DNA of 64,000 nucleotides. Source: Myxococcales bacterium. GTDB lineage: Bacteria; Myxococcota; Myxococcia; Myxococcales; JAJYLH01. The DNA lies in contig JAJYLH010000027.1 of the NCBI GenBank assembly GCA_021787845.1, positions 1 to 64,000 of the forward strand, read 5' to 3'. Shown here piece after piece: positions 1-9,454 of this stretch. Within the stretch, counting starts at the first letter, position 1. Each line of letters begins with the position of its first letter. Both the position numbers and the translations under genes were made by a program. The notes under the pieces were generated by a model that made no database searches, had not been told where the DNA came from, and saw only the letters and a list, made by a program, of their open reading frames with translations.

Positions 1-599
1 TCCGGGGGCCGCTCGCTTCGCATCGCCAGCTCGTCGCGCGCGCACTCTCCGCCCGCGCCCCTGCCGCGCTCCCCCTCCGGGTCGATTCTCACGAGCATCC
101 CCGGGTCACTTCTGACGAGCGGCGAAGCCCGGTGCGCCGTGAGTAGGATGGGTGGAGCGTAGCGGAGCCCATCAGCGACCTGGATTGCGGGCATCGGACG
201 GCCGCAAACGATGGCTGCGCTCCGCTTCACCCATCCTACGACTGCGACTCAGGGCTCACGTCAGAAGGGGTATCTCCTTCAGGCGTGAATGGGCACCGAC
301 GTGCTTACGACCCCGCGGGGAGACATCTTCCGCCTCCTCGCGACGACGCTTGCGTCGGACCAGATGATGCCGCAAGCGCCCGCCTCCGAGAGCCGATGGC
401 AGTGTGTTGCGATTTCTAGCCTCGTGAGGTTTCTCGACCCGGTGCCTGAACGAAGGGCATGCCGCTTCTCCTCACCCCATCGGCCGAGCACGGAACTTCG
501 GCCGGCGGCATCGGCGTCGCCCGCGCCGACCGCTGCCGCTCCTGCCCTCCACGACACCGCATTCCGAGGGCGCAGCCGATGGCCGACGCCGCTGCTGCG
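1..599. other. non-coding stretch with repeats
   Basis: I see no convincing gene here. Two imperfect direct repeats of about 20 bp (GGGTC..TTCT.ACGAGC) lie at 77-121. A hairpin repeat related to copies near 16.7 and 47.2 kb occupies 144-241. The open frames crossing the region are rich in Arg and Ser, as is usual for chance frames at this GC content, and show no motif. Confidence 0.6.
144..241. repeat. GTAGGATGGGTGG inverted repeat
   Basis: The left arm begins GTAGGATGGGTGGAGCG and the right arm ends CACCCATCCTACG, with about 65 bp between them, so the transcript can fold into a long imperfect hairpin. Related copies lie at 16699-16735 and 47163-47252. Similar repeats occur between genes in many unrelated proteobacteria. 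Confidence 0.75.
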
Positions 600-1691
600 T
601 CATTCGCAACCGCAGAGCAGGGCCGAGAAGGACGCGGAATGGCCGCTGCAGGTTTCGGTGCCCGGGGGCGTGCTGTCGCAGGCGGTGTTCTCGCTGCACT
701 CGAAGCCGGAGGAGGTCAGATAGTACGAGCAGGCGCCGCTGGGGCAGCTTCCGTTGACGTCGATGGGCGTGCAGCGAAGGCCGAGGGCCTGGCAGAGGCT
801 GTCGCAGCTCTCGCGGGTGTCGTTCGTGATCTGAAGCTGGCAGACGCCGGTCGTGGAGTTCTCGCAGATGGCGTTGTTCTGATAGTCGCACGACCCCGCG
901 TCGGCATCGCTGGAGCAGACCTGGGCGCCATGCGAAGCCGCCCAGGTGCCGCAATCGTGCCCGCAGGCGCCGCAGTTCTCGCGGGCGTTGCCGACCTGAG
1001 CGCAGACGTTGTTGCAATACTCGTAGCCGGACGGGCAGACCGGATTGCCGTCGACGCAGCTCGCGCTCGGCGGCACGGTGACGCCGCAGTGGCCGCAGTT
1101 CGCCCGGTCCGAAGAGAGGTCGACGCATTGTCCGCTGCACAGGGCCCGGCCGCCGGCGGCGACTCCGCAGCTCAAGCCCAGCTCGACGGATTGCGAGGCG
1201 CGGTGTCCTTCGAGGTTCGAGAAGGTGGCGGTGAGCCAGCGGGAGGTGCTGCCGGTCGGGGAATCGATGGGCGTGACGGCGTTGAGGGCCGACCAGGTGA
1301 CGGTGACCGCAAAACTTCCTTGCCCGCCGGTCGCGCCGAACGAGCCGAGCTGTTGCCCGGAGGCGCCGTCCACCAGCGTTCCGCCGGCGAGGTCGCTCAG
1401 TCCGTTGGTGTCGCTGACCGTGGCGGCGACGACCGCCGACCCGCCGACCGTGATGGTGGCAGGAGTCGCCGTGAGGCTGACGATCCGCGGCGCGGCGGGA
1501 TCGGCCGGACCCGCGTCGGGAGGTGGCATGCCGGCATCGGGGAGCGTCGTGCTGCCACCGCCCGCATCGGGTGCGACGGTCGCGGTGCCGTTGTCCGAAG
1601 AGCTATCGCCGCCTCGCCCACGCCCGATGGGGCCGCAGCCGAATGCCATCGGGACGCAAAAGAAGAGGAGTAGGCAAGACGAACGCAGCAT
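600..1691 (-). CDS. Cys-rich secreted lipoprotein
   Basis: The 363-residue product starts with a lipoprotein signal (MLRSSCLLLFF..AFGC, lipobox Cys near residue 18), followed by a Pro/Asp/Ala/Gly linker and an Ig-like region (about residues 65-175). The C-terminal half is Cys-rich, with CxxCG and CGACGxxC patterns common in myxobacterial surface proteins. It is probably anchored in the outer membrane or exposed on the surface; the disulfide-rich domain may bind a ligand, but its function is unknown. I chose ATG 1691 rather than longer starts because the signal peptide begins there and a GGAG sits 6 bases upstream. It is divergent from the histidine kinase gene. Confidence 0.75.
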   Translation of the reverse strand: MLRSSCLLLFFCVPMAFGCGPIGRGRGGDSSSDNGTATVAPDAGGGSTTLPDAGMPPPDAGPADPAAPRIVSLTATPATITVGGSAVVAATVSDTNGLSDLAGGTLVDGASGQQLGSFGATGGQGSFAVTVTWSALNAVTPIDSPTGSTSRWLTATFSNLEGHRASQSVELGLSCGVAAGGRALCSGQCVDLSSDRANCGHCGVTVPPSASCVDGNPVCPSGYEYCNNVCAQVGNARENCGACGHDCGTWAASHGAQVCSSDADAGSCDYQNNAICENSTTGVCQLQITNDTRESCDSLCQALGLRCTPIDVNGSCPSGACSYYLTSSGFECSENTACDSTPPGTETCSGHSASFSALLCGCE

Positions 1692-1765
1692 CGACAACTC
1701 CGACCCGATTACGCGCAGGCTTCGACCAGCTCGACCGGCGGTGGCGCCGGCGCCCACTATGTTCC

Positions 1766-1785
1766 GTTGACTGCCCCGTGTCAAC
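1766..1785. promoter_or_regulatory. GTTGAC-N8-GTCAAC dyad between divergent genes
   Basis: There is a perfect 6-bp inverted repeat with an 8-bp spacer in the 205-bp gap between the lipoprotein gene and the sensor kinase gene. It could be an operator, but no regulator is known and a 12-bp dyad may occur by chance. Confidence 0.3.
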
Positions 1786-1896
1786 CGGGCCGACAGGTCT
1801 GTCGGATTGCTTTACACTGTCCGCGGCCCGGTGCCGCTCGGGCCGCGGTTCTGCGCCTCGCGGCGGCTGGCATCGGGTTCGCACGGGGTGTGTGCC

Positions 1897-3270
1897 ATGG
1901 GCGAGACACGCTCATCTTCCGACGACCCGACGACCGAGGCGCGAGCCGCGCCGACCGCGATGACCTTCCGCGAGCTCGGCCGGCTGGTGTCGCTGATGGT
2001 CCGGGTGCGAACCGTCGCCGTGCCGGGCATGCTCCTGCTCATCGCCTTTCTCGCCGTCTTCGATCCGGTCCCGTGGAAGCTCGGCCTCGCCGCGGGAGCG
2101 GCGGTCGTCTTCGCCCGGCTGACCGTGCTCGGCCGCCGGCGGTTTCGCGGGGGCGAGGCGACCCCGCGCGATCTCCTCAACGTCCTCTTGACCGTCGTCG
2201 GCGTCCAGACGGTCCTCATCGCGACCACCGGCGGCATCGAGAGTCCCTTTGTGGTCGTCTACCTGCCGCTCGTCGCCGTGGCCACGAGCCTCGCGCTCGC
2301 GCGCACGTCGCACCGGGTGGTGCTCGCCCTGGCGCCAGTCGGACTCGTCTTGCTCTTCGCGATCGCCGAGCTGGCCGGCCTGCGCGACCTCGCCCTGCCC
2401 GGAATCTTTCGAACCTGCGTCGGCGGTCCACCCTCGCCGGCGCACACGATCGTCTTTGCCCTGGTCCTGATTGGAGCGATGGGCGCGGGCACGGCGATCG
2501 GTGCGTTCCTCCGGCGGGCTCTCGACAATTCGGTGCAGGCGACCGTCACGGCGCGCGGCGAGGCGGTGACCACGATGCGCGAACGCAATCGCGAGCTCGT
2601 CGAGCTGTCGGGCGCGCTGGCGCACGAGCTGAAGAATCCCTTGGCGTCGATTCAAGGCCTCGCGGGGCTGCTCGCGCGCAAGCTGGAGCCGGGGAGCCGC
2701 GAAGCGGAGCAGATGAGCGTCCTGCGCGGCGAGGTCCGGCGGATGGGCACCATCCTCGACGAGTTTCTGAACTTCTCCCGGCCGGCGCAGAGCCTCGCGA
2801 CCCGGCCGGTGACCGCCCGCGCGCTGCTCTGGGACCTGGTCGCGCTGCACGAGCCGATGGCGGCCGAGCGCGGCGTTCGTCTGACGATCCGCATCGACAC
2901 CGAGCAGCCGGTGGCCTGCGACTCTCGGAAGATCAAACAGGTCGTCGTCAACCTTCTGCAGAACGCCCTCGACGCGACGCCCACAGGCGGCGAAGTCGTC
3001 GTGCGGGCCGAGTCCGAGGATGGCGGGATGCGGCTGACCGTCGACGACACCGGGCCCGGGTTGTCCGATGAAGTCCGCGGGCGCCTCTTCACGCCGGGCA
3101 CGACGACGAAGGCGGCCGGGAGCGGGCTGGGGCTGACCGTCGCGCGGGCGATCACCGAGCAGCACGGCGGGAGCTTGTCGCTCATCGAGCGCCCGGGCGG
3201 CGGCTGCCGGGCCGTCGTGAAGCTGCCGGCGCAACCCAACGCCGCCGCGGAGCAGTCCTTTGCGAAATGA
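1897..3270 (+). CDS. membrane sensor histidine kinase
   Basis: 457 residues. The N-terminal half (about 25-205) holds five to six hydrophobic segments, so the sensor is membrane-embedded with no large periplasmic domain. The kinase core follows: H-box ALAHELKNPLASI with the phospho-accepting His, N-box VVVNLLQNALDA, and ATP-lid motifs DDTGPGL and GSGLGL. It should autophosphorylate and pass phosphate to the NtrC-type regulator encoded 116 bp downstream. ATG 1897 is preferred because the residues before it resemble untranslated leader. The signal is unknown; five- and six-helix sensors often read membrane or redox state, which is only a family-level hint. Confidence 0.9.
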   Translation: MGETRSSSDDPTTEARAAPTAMTFRELGRLVSLMVRVRTVAVPGMLLLIAFLAVFDPVPWKLGLAAGAAVVFARLTVLGRRRFRGGEATPRDLLNVLLTVVGVQTVLIATTGGIESPFVVVYLPLVAVATSLALARTSHRVVLALAPVGLVLLFAIAELAGLRDLALPGIFRTCVGGPPSPAHTIVFALVLIGAMGAGTAIGAFLRRALDNSVQATVTARGEAVTTMRERNRELVELSGALAHELKNPLASIQGLAGLLARKLEPGSREAEQMSVLRGEVRRMGTILDEFLNFSRPAQSLATRPVTARALLWDLVALHEPMAAERGVRLTIRIDTEQPVACDSRKIKQVVVNLLQNALDATPTGGEVVVRAESEDGGMRLTVDDTGPGLSDEVRGRLFTPGTTTKAAGSGLGLTVARAITEQHGGSLSLIERPGGGCRAVVKLPAQPNAAAEQSFAK

Positions 3271-3297
3271 GCTCCGGCATGGGGCACAACGGGCGCC

Positions 3298-3339
3298 AAG
3301 ACCGATCGGTCCGATCGGTCGGATCGGTCCGATCGGACG
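3298..3339. repeat. GATCGGTCS array, copy 1
   Basis: Four to five iterations of a 9-bp unit (GATCGGTCC / GATCGGTCG) form a palindromic block between the kinase and regulator genes. Confidence 0.9.
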
Positions 3340-3386
3340 TGTGGGTTTGGCGTGCAAGCGAGTCTTGGCAATTCGCGAGGTCATTC

Positions 3387-4721
3387 ATGGCTGATCGCAA
3401 GCCGACCGTGCTGGTCGTCGACGACGAGGAGCCGGTCCGCTACACGCTGCGGGCGATTCTCGAAGAGGAGGACCTCGACGTCGCGCTGGCGGCGGACGGG
3501 CGGGAAGGGCTCAAGCGCATCGACGCGGGCGGGGTGGACCTGGTGCTGACCGATCTGCGGATGCCCGAAATGGATGGCATGGCGCTACTCGAGGCGCTGG
3601 CCGAGCGGCCGGGGGCGCCGCCGGCGATCATGGTGACCGCGCATGGCTCGGAACGGATGGCGGTCGAGGCGATGAAACGCGGGGCGCTCGACTATTTTGC
3701 CAAGCCCTTCGACGCCGACGAGGTGGCGCGGGTGGTGCGGCGGAGCCTGCGCGCGGCGACGCTCGGGCGCGAGAACGTGCGGCTGCGGGCGGAGCTGGCT
3801 CTCGGGCGGTCGATGGTTTTCGTGTCCGACGCGATGGGCCGGGTCGCGGAGCTGGTCGAACGGATTGCCGCGCGTGACGTGACGGTCCTCGTCACCGGCG
3901 AGAGCGGAACGGGCAAGGAGCTGGTCGCGCGGGCCATCGTGCGAGCCTCGAAGCGGGCTGAGAAACCGTACGTTCGCTTCAACTGCGCGGCGCTCAGCCG
4001 GGAGCTCGCGGAGGCAGAGCTCTTCGGACATACCCGCGGCGCGTTCACCGGAGCGGTTCGCGAGCGGCCGGGGCTCTTTCGCGAGGCCAACGGCGGGACG
4101 CTCCTGCTCGACGAGGTGGGCGAGCTGGACCTCGCGACGCAGGCGGCGCTCCTGCGGGTGCTCCAGGAGCGCGAGGTCCGTCCGGTCGGCGGCGAGCGGC
4201 CGGTGCCGGTCGATGTTCGTTTGATCGCCGCGACCCATCGCGACCTCGCCGCGGAGGTGCGCGCCGGCCGGCTGCGCGAAGATCTCTACTACCGGCTGCA
4301 CGTCGTCGAAATCCATCTGCCCTCTTTGGCCGAACGGCCGGAAGACATCGTCCCGCTCGCGGAACACTTCGCCGCGCGGTTCGCAGATCGCTTTGGCACC
4401 GGCGAGGTCACGCTCTCGGCGCGCGTGCTCGAACGACTGCGCCGCGCAAGCTGGCCCGGCAACGTCCGCGAGCTGGAACACGTCGTCGAACGCCTGGTCG
4501 CGCTCGCCTCGGGCCCGGTTATCGACGAAGACCCGTTCACCGACCGCGCCGAGACCGCCGAGGCGCCGATGAGCCTCAAGGACCGCGTCGGCGCGTTCGA
4601 ACGCGGCCTCGTCGCCGAGGCGCTCCAAGCCTCCAACGGAAACCAGAGCGAAGCCGCGCGCCGGCTCGGCGTCAGCCGCGTCACCCTGCTCGACAAGATG
4701 AAGAAGTACGGACTACGGTGA
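3387..4721 (+). CDS. NtrC-family sigma-54 response regulator
   Basis: 444 residues in the order receiver, AAA+, Fis-type HTH. The receiver (about 7-120) has the acidic pair DDEE and phospho-acceptor Asp in LVLTDLRMP. The central domain has Walker A GESGTGKE, the sigma-54 contact loop GAFTGA, and Walker B LLLDEVG. The C-terminus (NQSEAARRLGVSRVTLLDKMKK) is a Fis-like helix-turn-helix. It activates sigma-54 promoters once phosphorylated, most likely by the kinase encoded upstream. ATG 3387 gives a normal receiver N-terminus; the open frame reaches back through the GATCGGTC array, which is probably untranslated. Confidence 0.93.
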   Translation: MADRKPTVLVVDDEEPVRYTLRAILEEEDLDVALAADGREGLKRIDAGGVDLVLTDLRMPEMDGMALLEALAERPGAPPAIMVTAHGSERMAVEAMKRGALDYFAKPFDADEVARVVRRSLRAATLGRENVRLRAELALGRSMVFVSDAMGRVAELVERIAARDVTVLVTGESGTGKELVARAIVRASKRAEKPYVRFNCAALSRELAEAELFGHTRGAFTGAVRERPGLFREANGGTLLLDEVGELDLATQAALLRVLQEREVRPVGGERPVPVDVRLIAATHRDLAAEVRAGRLREDLYYRLHVVEIHLPSLAERPEDIVPLAEHFAARFADRFGTGEVTLSARVLERLRRASWPGNVRELEHVVERLVALASGPVIDEDPFTDRAETAEAPMSLKDRVGAFERGLVAEALQASNGNQSEAARRLGVSRVTLLDKMKKYGLR

Positions 4722-4838
4722 ACAGGCGCCATGACGACGGCGTCGGGTCGGGCTAATCTAGGAACGCTTTCGCGACGGCAGGCCGAGGCCCCGTTCTCCT
4801 GGCGCTTTCACTCGGCATTCGTGCGATGCTCTCGGTCG

Positions 4839-6185
4839 ATGCGCGCGGGCCTCCTTCTCGCCATCGTCTTCGCGTCGCCGCTGGCGCTCGCGGCGCAGGT
4901 CTGGGTGCCGAGTGGCGCGGACTGGGCGGTGGTCGCGCCAAGAGCGGGCGCCTTCGCCCACGACGCCGGCGCGTTCCTCGACCAGGCGGCGGGCGAAGAC
5001 TCGGTCGTCTCCGCGCGCCTCGTCAACAACGACTTCGTCCGCCAGACCGGGCTCGGCCTCTTGAGCGCGAAGGAGCTCACCGCCGACGGCGTCGACCTCC
5101 ACGAGCCCTGGACGATTTTCCAACGCCGCGGCGTCACCTACCTCGACGTCTTCGTGAAGGATCCGGTCCGCCTGCGCGCGGCGCTCGACGCGTGGGGTGC
5201 CAGCCGCCAGCTCCGGTCCCGGCAGGTGAGAACGCTGCCGAAGGGCAAGGGCGTCGTCGTCACCTTCGCGCGCGCCCAAGGGTCCTGGACCGCGGCGGGC
5301 TACATCCTCGCCGGCCATCAGGCGGTGGTGCTCTTGTCGCCGGCGCGCTCGCCGCAGCTCCCGCTCGCGCTCCGGGCGATGAACGACGCGATTCCGCTGC
5401 ATGCGCCCGGGACGGGAACGCTCGTCGTCTGGGCGAAGTCGTCGCCGCTCGCGCGACAGGCGTGGCTCGTCCTGCGCGCGTCGGCCTCGGGCATCGCGCT
5501 CAAGGGGAGCGCTTACGGGCTCCAACCCGGCTGGCTCGACGCGAGCCGCGCGCGGTCGGGATGGATTCTCGGTCTCACCGGGTCAGTGCCGCGCGAGATG
5601 GGGTTGCGGCTGCGCTTCCTCGCGAGCGACCGCGGGGTGAAGACGCTCGCGCGCCGGTTCGAGTCCGCGTCCGTCGCGAAGACCGTCGCCGATGCCTTCG
5701 CGACGCTGCTGAAGGGACCGGACGAAATCGTCGTCGGGCACCTCGCGCTGCCGAAGCCGGGCACCGAAGAGAGCGACGACGCGATCGCGGACCTCATCGC
5801 GCCGGCGCTGGTGATCGACCGGCGCGGGCCGCTCGGAGCGAACGTCTCCACGGCGGCGCTCTCGGGAGGCATGAGCGGCACGGTCATCCTCGGCGTCGGA
5901 CCGGGCGCGCCGACCGAGCTGCCGCCGACCCCGTCGGGGCCCCCCTCGCTTTCCTGCCCGCGCGGGCTGCCCGTCGCTTCCCTGCGCGTCGACGCCGCGA
6001 CCCTCGCGAGCTCGCTCGACGGCATCAGCTTCTTCCAGGCGATGCGCGACCCGTTCCTGCTCGGGCTCTACGCGCTGCACAAGCAGGTCGCGCCGCTCGC
6101 CGACCGGCTGGAGCCGCTCGTCGCCGTCGCCTGCCAGCGCGGCCGCAACGCCACCCTTGTCGGGCACGTGAACCTGCGACGGTGA
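4839..6185 (+). CDS. secreted protein of unknown function
   Basis: 448 residues beginning with a Sec signal (MRAGLLLAIVFASPLALAA, cleavage near residue 19). The mature part has no motif I recognise; it is an alpha/beta-looking sequence with few Cys and two Cys in the C-terminal half (SCPRG, ACQRG). It is probably periplasmic. It lies 117 bp after the regulator gene, so it may or may not be co-transcribed with the two-component pair. ATG 4839 was chosen because the signal peptide begins there. Confidence 0.65.
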   Translation: MRAGLLLAIVFASPLALAAQVWVPSGADWAVVAPRAGAFAHDAGAFLDQAAGEDSVVSARLVNNDFVRQTGLGLLSAKELTADGVDLHEPWTIFQRRGVTYLDVFVKDPVRLRAALDAWGASRQLRSRQVRTLPKGKGVVVTFARAQGSWTAAGYILAGHQAVVLLSPARSPQLPLALRAMNDAIPLHAPGTGTLVVWAKSSPLARQAWLVLRASASGIALKGSAYGLQPGWLDASRARSGWILGLTGSVPREMGLRLRFLASDRGVKTLARRFESASVAKTVADAFATLLKGPDEIVVGHLALPKPGTEESDDAIADLIAPALVIDRRGPLGANVSTAALSGGMSGTVILGVGPGAPTELPPTPSGPPSLSCPRGLPVASLRVDAATLASSLDGISFFQAMRDPFLLGLYALHKQVAPLADRLEPLVAVACQRGRNATLVGHVNLRR

Positions 6186-6201
6186 AGAAGACGCGGCCGA
6201 T

Positions 6202-6561
6202 TCATGCCCGGGAGAGGTAGTTCTCGGGGACGAAGACGTTGCGGATCTTGAAGGGCGCGGGCGACTCGATCATCAGGAGCAAGCGCAAGGCGTAGCTCTT
6301 CGCGGGGAAGGCGAAGAACGGCTCCGGGCTCGAGGTGCGTGCCACCCAGGGCGCGGGAGCGAGGGCGACCTCGCGGCAGAGCGCGCTGACCACCGCGGCG
6401 ACGAGCCCTTCGTACCGGCCGCTCGAGTCGGGGCCGTCGGACATCATCGCGGCGCGCGCGGCCGGCGAGGATGCGCGAAACTCGTCGACGAACTCGTTGA
6501 CGTGGAGCTGGAAGTGCACCTCGTCGGCCTGGCACTCGCGAACGAGCTCACGCGCGGTCAT
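6202..6561 (-). CDS. small partner of nucleotidyltransferase (possible antitoxin)
   Basis: 119 residues from ATG 6561, overlapping the end of the upstream nucleotidyltransferase gene by 14 bp, which implies translational coupling. The C-terminus ([20 protein letters not shown]) resembles small proteins commonly encoded beside DUF6036-like nucleotidyltransferases. Many such pairs behave as toxin-antitoxin-like modules; which partner is the toxin is not known here. No catalytic motif is visible. Confidence 0.55.
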   Translation of the reverse strand: MTARELVRECQADEVHFQLHVNEFVDEFRASSPAARAAMMSDGPDSSGRYEGLVAAVVSALCREVALAPAPWVARTSSPEPFFAFPAKSYALRLLLMIESPAPFKIRNVFVPENYLSRA

Positions 6562-7066
6562 CGAACAGCTCCTCGAGCAGATACTGGGCACGGACCGGGA
6601 GCCGATCCTCCGGCAGGTACCGTGCAACGACCGCGAGCACCTGCTCGGCCGAAGAGAGGCGCAGCAGGTTCGCGAGAAACCGGATGTCGGCGGCATCCTC
6701 GGCCGTGCGCGCGGCGGCAACCTTCATCGCGAGCAAGGTCGATGGATCCGCGACGGTCACCGTCAGGTGGCTCCAGCTTCGGAACGCCTCGAACCGTGCG
6801 GCGGGCGGGATGAACGCTTTCGCCGCGTCGTTGAGCCAGTCCGACGGAAGACCCAGATCCTCGGCCACCTTCGTGGCGGCGTGCCGAACGACCGGCGGCG
6901 GCGCGAAGAACGCATCGACATCGTGCGTGGCCGGTCGCGTGTGATGGACGAGGCACATCACGGCGCCACCGACCAAGGCAAGCTCCGCCTTCTCGCCCTG
7001 CCTCGCGAGCAGATCGTTCAGCGCGCCCAGCGCACGTTCGATGGTCTCGGCATCCAGCAACGCCAT
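6548..7066 (-). CDS. DUF6036-like nucleotidyltransferase
   Basis: 172 residues. It shows the minimal nucleotidyltransferase pattern: [24 protein letters not shown], that is GG followed by DxD, near residues 32-54, and a later [12 protein letters not shown]-like helix ([12 protein letters not shown]) carrying a conserved Lys. The fold transfers a nucleotide to RNA or protein targets in related toxins. First gene of a two-gene minus-strand unit with the overlapping 6202-6561 gene. It may be a toxin-antitoxin-like module or a stress module; the sequence alone does not decide. Confidence 0.7.
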   Translation of the reverse strand: MALLDAETIERALGALNDLLARQGEKAELALVGGAVMCLVHHTRPATHDVDAFFAPPPVVRHAATKVAEDLGLPSDWLNDAAKAFIPPAARFEAFRSWSHLTVTVADPSTLLAMKVAAARTAEDAADIRFLANLLRLSSAEQVLAVVARYLPEDRLPVRAQYLLEELFDDRA

Positions 7067-7164
7067 GGGTCAGGAGTGTAGTGCAGGCCGGCCCCCGCGT
7101 GCCGTCTTGTCGTTCATCCGCCCGCCCGCTTTGACGCGGGGCGGCAACGGGCTATCGTCGGGGC

Positions 7165-8790
7165 ATGGACCTGCGGCAGGCGAACTGGGAGCGGCTCGGC
7201 GAGGGGACGTTCGACGTGCTCGTCGTCGGCGGGGGCATCAACGGAGCGGTGTCGGCGGCGGCGCTCGCGACCCGGGGGGCACGCGTCGCGCTGGTCGACC
7301 GCGGCGACTTCGCCGGCGGCACCTCCCAACAGTCGTCGAACCTCGCGTGGGGCGGCATCAAATACCTGGAGTCGTACGAGCTCCCGCTGGTGCGCAAGCT
7401 CTGCCGCTCGCGCAACAAGCTCATGCGCAGCTATCCGTCGACCGTGCAGGAGATCCGCTTCTTCGTCGCCCACCAGAAGGGGTTCCGGCATCGGCTAGCG
7501 ACGCTGGTCGCCGGCTCCTGGCTGTACTGGACGATGGGGAGCTTCTTCACCCGACGCCCGCGGCGGTTGACCCGGCGGCAGATGAAGCGCGAGGAGCCGG
7601 TCGTCCGTCTCGATGGCGTCGACGGCGGCTTCGAGTATTCGGACGCCTACCTGCACGACAACGACGCGCGCTTCGTCTACGGCTTCGTGAAGAACGCGAT
7701 GCGACACGGCTGCATCGCGGCGAACTACGTCGAGGTGACCTCGCTTGGGCGCGAGGCCGGCGAGTGGCGGGTCCGGCTGCGCGACGCCATCGACGGCGCG
7801 ACCAAGGAAGTCAGCGCGAAGCTCCTCGTCAACGCCGCCGGCCCGTGGGCGGACGGCTTGAACAGGATGGCCGAGGTGAAGACGGCGCATCGCCACGTCT
7901 TCTCCAAGGGCATCCACCTGATGGTCGATCGGCTGACGCCGCACCACCGCGTGCTGACCTTCTTCGCCGACGACGGGCGGCTGTTCTTCGTCATCCCGAT
8001 GGGCCAGAAGACCTGCATCGGGACCACCGACACCTCGGTCGAGCGCCCCGAGGTCCAAGTGACCGAGGAGGATCGGCGGTTCGTCCTCGACAACGCGAAC
8101 AAGCGGCTGAACCTGGCGAAACCGCTGACCGACGCGGACATCATCGCCGAGCGCTGCGGCGTGCGGCCGTTGGTCGTCGAGGGGAGCGAGAGCGGCGGCG
8201 ACGACTGGATGCACCTGTCGCGCAAGCACGCGGTCGAGGTCCACGGCGACCGGGGGCAGCTCACGATTTTCGGCGGCAAGCTCACCGACTGCCTGAACGT
8301 GGGCGAAGAGGTGTGCCGCCACGTGCGCGGGCTCGGGGTGCTGCTGCCGTATCCGAAGGAGCGCTGGTTCGGGGAGCCCTCCGAGGAGGAGCGGCGCGAG
8401 TTCTTCCATCGCGCGCGGCTGATGAACCTCGATAGGATGACCTCCCCGGGCGCGTCGGAGCCGTTGACGCCCCGGCTCTGGCGGCGCTACGGGCTGGACG
8501 CGCTCACGATGCTGGAGGACATCCGCGCCGACCCGTCGATGGCCGATCAGATCATCGAGACCTCCGAGTACATCCGCTGCGAGCTGGCCCACGCGGCGCG
8601 GTCGGAGATGATCGTCAAGCTCGAGGACTTCATGCGCCGGCGGTCGAAGATCGAGCTGGTGGTCCGCGCCGACGCGGTCGCCCACGCGGCGGGATTGCGC
8701 GAGGCGTGCCGCATCTTCTTCGGCGACGAGGCGGAAGCGAAGCTCGCTGAGTACTTCCGCGCCCTCCCCGCCTCGCGCCGCGCCGCGTAG
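7165..8790 (+). CDS. glpD: FAD-dependent glycerol-3-phosphate dehydrogenase
   Basis: 541 residues. The N-terminal FAD-binding motif VVGGGINGA (about 21-29) and the family signature around [19 protein letters not shown] mark the aerobic GlpD family. The C-terminal all-alpha domain is present. It oxidises sn-glycerol 3-phosphate to dihydroxyacetone phosphate at the membrane and reduces quinone, so its electrons could feed the alternative complex III / caa3 chain encoded from 9.4 kb. Length is normal. Start ATG 7165. Confidence 0.93.
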   Translation: MDLRQANWERLGEGTFDVLVVGGGINGAVSAAALATRGARVALVDRGDFAGGTSQQSSNLAWGGIKYLESYELPLVRKLCRSRNKLMRSYPSTVQEIRFFVAHQKGFRHRLATLVAGSWLYWTMGSFFTRRPRRLTRRQMKREEPVVRLDGVDGGFEYSDAYLHDNDARFVYGFVKNAMRHGCIAANYVEVTSLGREAGEWRVRLRDAIDGATKEVSAKLLVNAAGPWADGLNRMAEVKTAHRHVFSKGIHLMVDRLTPHHRVLTFFADDGRLFFVIPMGQKTCIGTTDTSVERPEVQVTEEDRRFVLDNANKRLNLAKPLTDADIIAERCGVRPLVVEGSESGGDDWMHLSRKHAVEVHGDRGQLTIFGGKLTDCLNVGEEVCRHVRGLGVLLPYPKERWFGEPSEEERREFFHRARLMNLDRMTSPGASEPLTPRLWRRYGLDALTMLEDIRADPSMADQIIETSEYIRCELAHAARSEMIVKLEDFMRRRSKIELVVRADAVAHAAGLREACRIFFGDEAEAKLAEYFRALPASRRAA

Positions 8791-8816
8791 GATCAGGGCT
8801 GCCAGGGGGAGTGGCG

Positions 8817-9098
8817 ATGGAAGACGAACACCCCAAGACCTTCGTGCCCGAGCTGACTGACGAGCTCGACCTCCACACGTTCCAGCCGCGGGAGGTCGCC
8901 GCGGTGGTCCGGGAGTACCTCGACGCCTGCGCCGGGCGGTTTCCCGTCGTGCGCATCGTTCACGGCAAGGGAAGCGGTGCCCTCCTGCGAACGGTACACG
9001 CGGTGCTGAAGAGCCATCCGCGGGTCGAGTCCTTCGCGCTCGCGCCGCCGACTCGAGGCGGCTGGGGCGCCACGTTCGTCCGCTTGAAACAAGGTTGA
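8817..9098 (+). CDS. Smr-domain protein
   Basis: 93 residues made almost entirely of an Smr domain: the [10 protein letters not shown] motif (D-L-H) and the [14 protein letters not shown] motif (HGKG) are both present. Smr domains are nucleases or nucleic-acid-binding modules; this stand-alone form lacks the MutS2 part. ATG 8817 lies 6 bases after GGGGA; a GTG at 8811 is too close to that site. 26 bp downstream of glpD, so probably co-transcribed. Confidence 0.85.
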   Translation: MEDEHPKTFVPELTDELDLHTFQPREVAAVVREYLDACAGRFPVVRIVHGKGSGALLRTVHAVLKSHPRVESFALAPPTRGGWGATFVRLKQG

Positions 9099-9164
9099 CG
9101 GGCTCTCCGGTCACCCGGCACCGGGGGCATTGCCTCGCCGCGGTTGCCGCGCCCCCCGCCGTCA

Positions 9165-9206
9165 AGACCGATCGGACCGATCGGTCGGATCGGTCCGATC
9201 GGTCTT
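9165..9206. repeat. GATCGGTCS array, copy 2
   Basis: About four 9-bp units forming a palindrome bounded by AAGACCGATCGG and CCGATCGGTCTT. Confidence 0.9.
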
Positions 9207-9239
9207 ATGGAAATGCCTTTCGGCGGGCGCCGGGGAGAC

Positions 9240-9427
9240 GGCGGAGCTTTCGACGACCCGTCGGCGGGCAGTCGGCCGCCCGGGGAGCCTCCGACGACGT
9301 GTCGGCGGGCAGTCGGCCGCCCGGGGAGCCTCCGACGACGTGTCGGCGGCGAGTCGGCCGCCCGGGGAGCTTTCGACGACCCGTCGGCGGGCAGTCGGCC
9401 GCCCGGGGGGCCGTCGACGACGTGTCG
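9240..9427. repeat. 42-bp tandem repeat, about 4.5 copies
   Basis: Units start near 9240, 9280, 9322, 9364 and 9406. Each contains CGACGACSYGTCGG and GGGCAGTCGGCCGCCCGG, the second of which is itself a short dyad. Since 42 is a multiple of three, the array stays open in all frames, which creates spurious open frames. No protein-like context is present. Confidence 0.85.
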
Positions 9428-9454
9428 GAGCCTCGCCCTCGCCGGGAGCCTGGC

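Larger units (their letters stand above)
9099..9454. other. gene-free stretch holding two repeat families
   Basis: This gap between the plus-strand Smr gene and the minus-strand coxD gene (convergent) contains a GATCGGTC array and a 42-bp tandem array. I see no gene in it. Confidence 0.8.
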
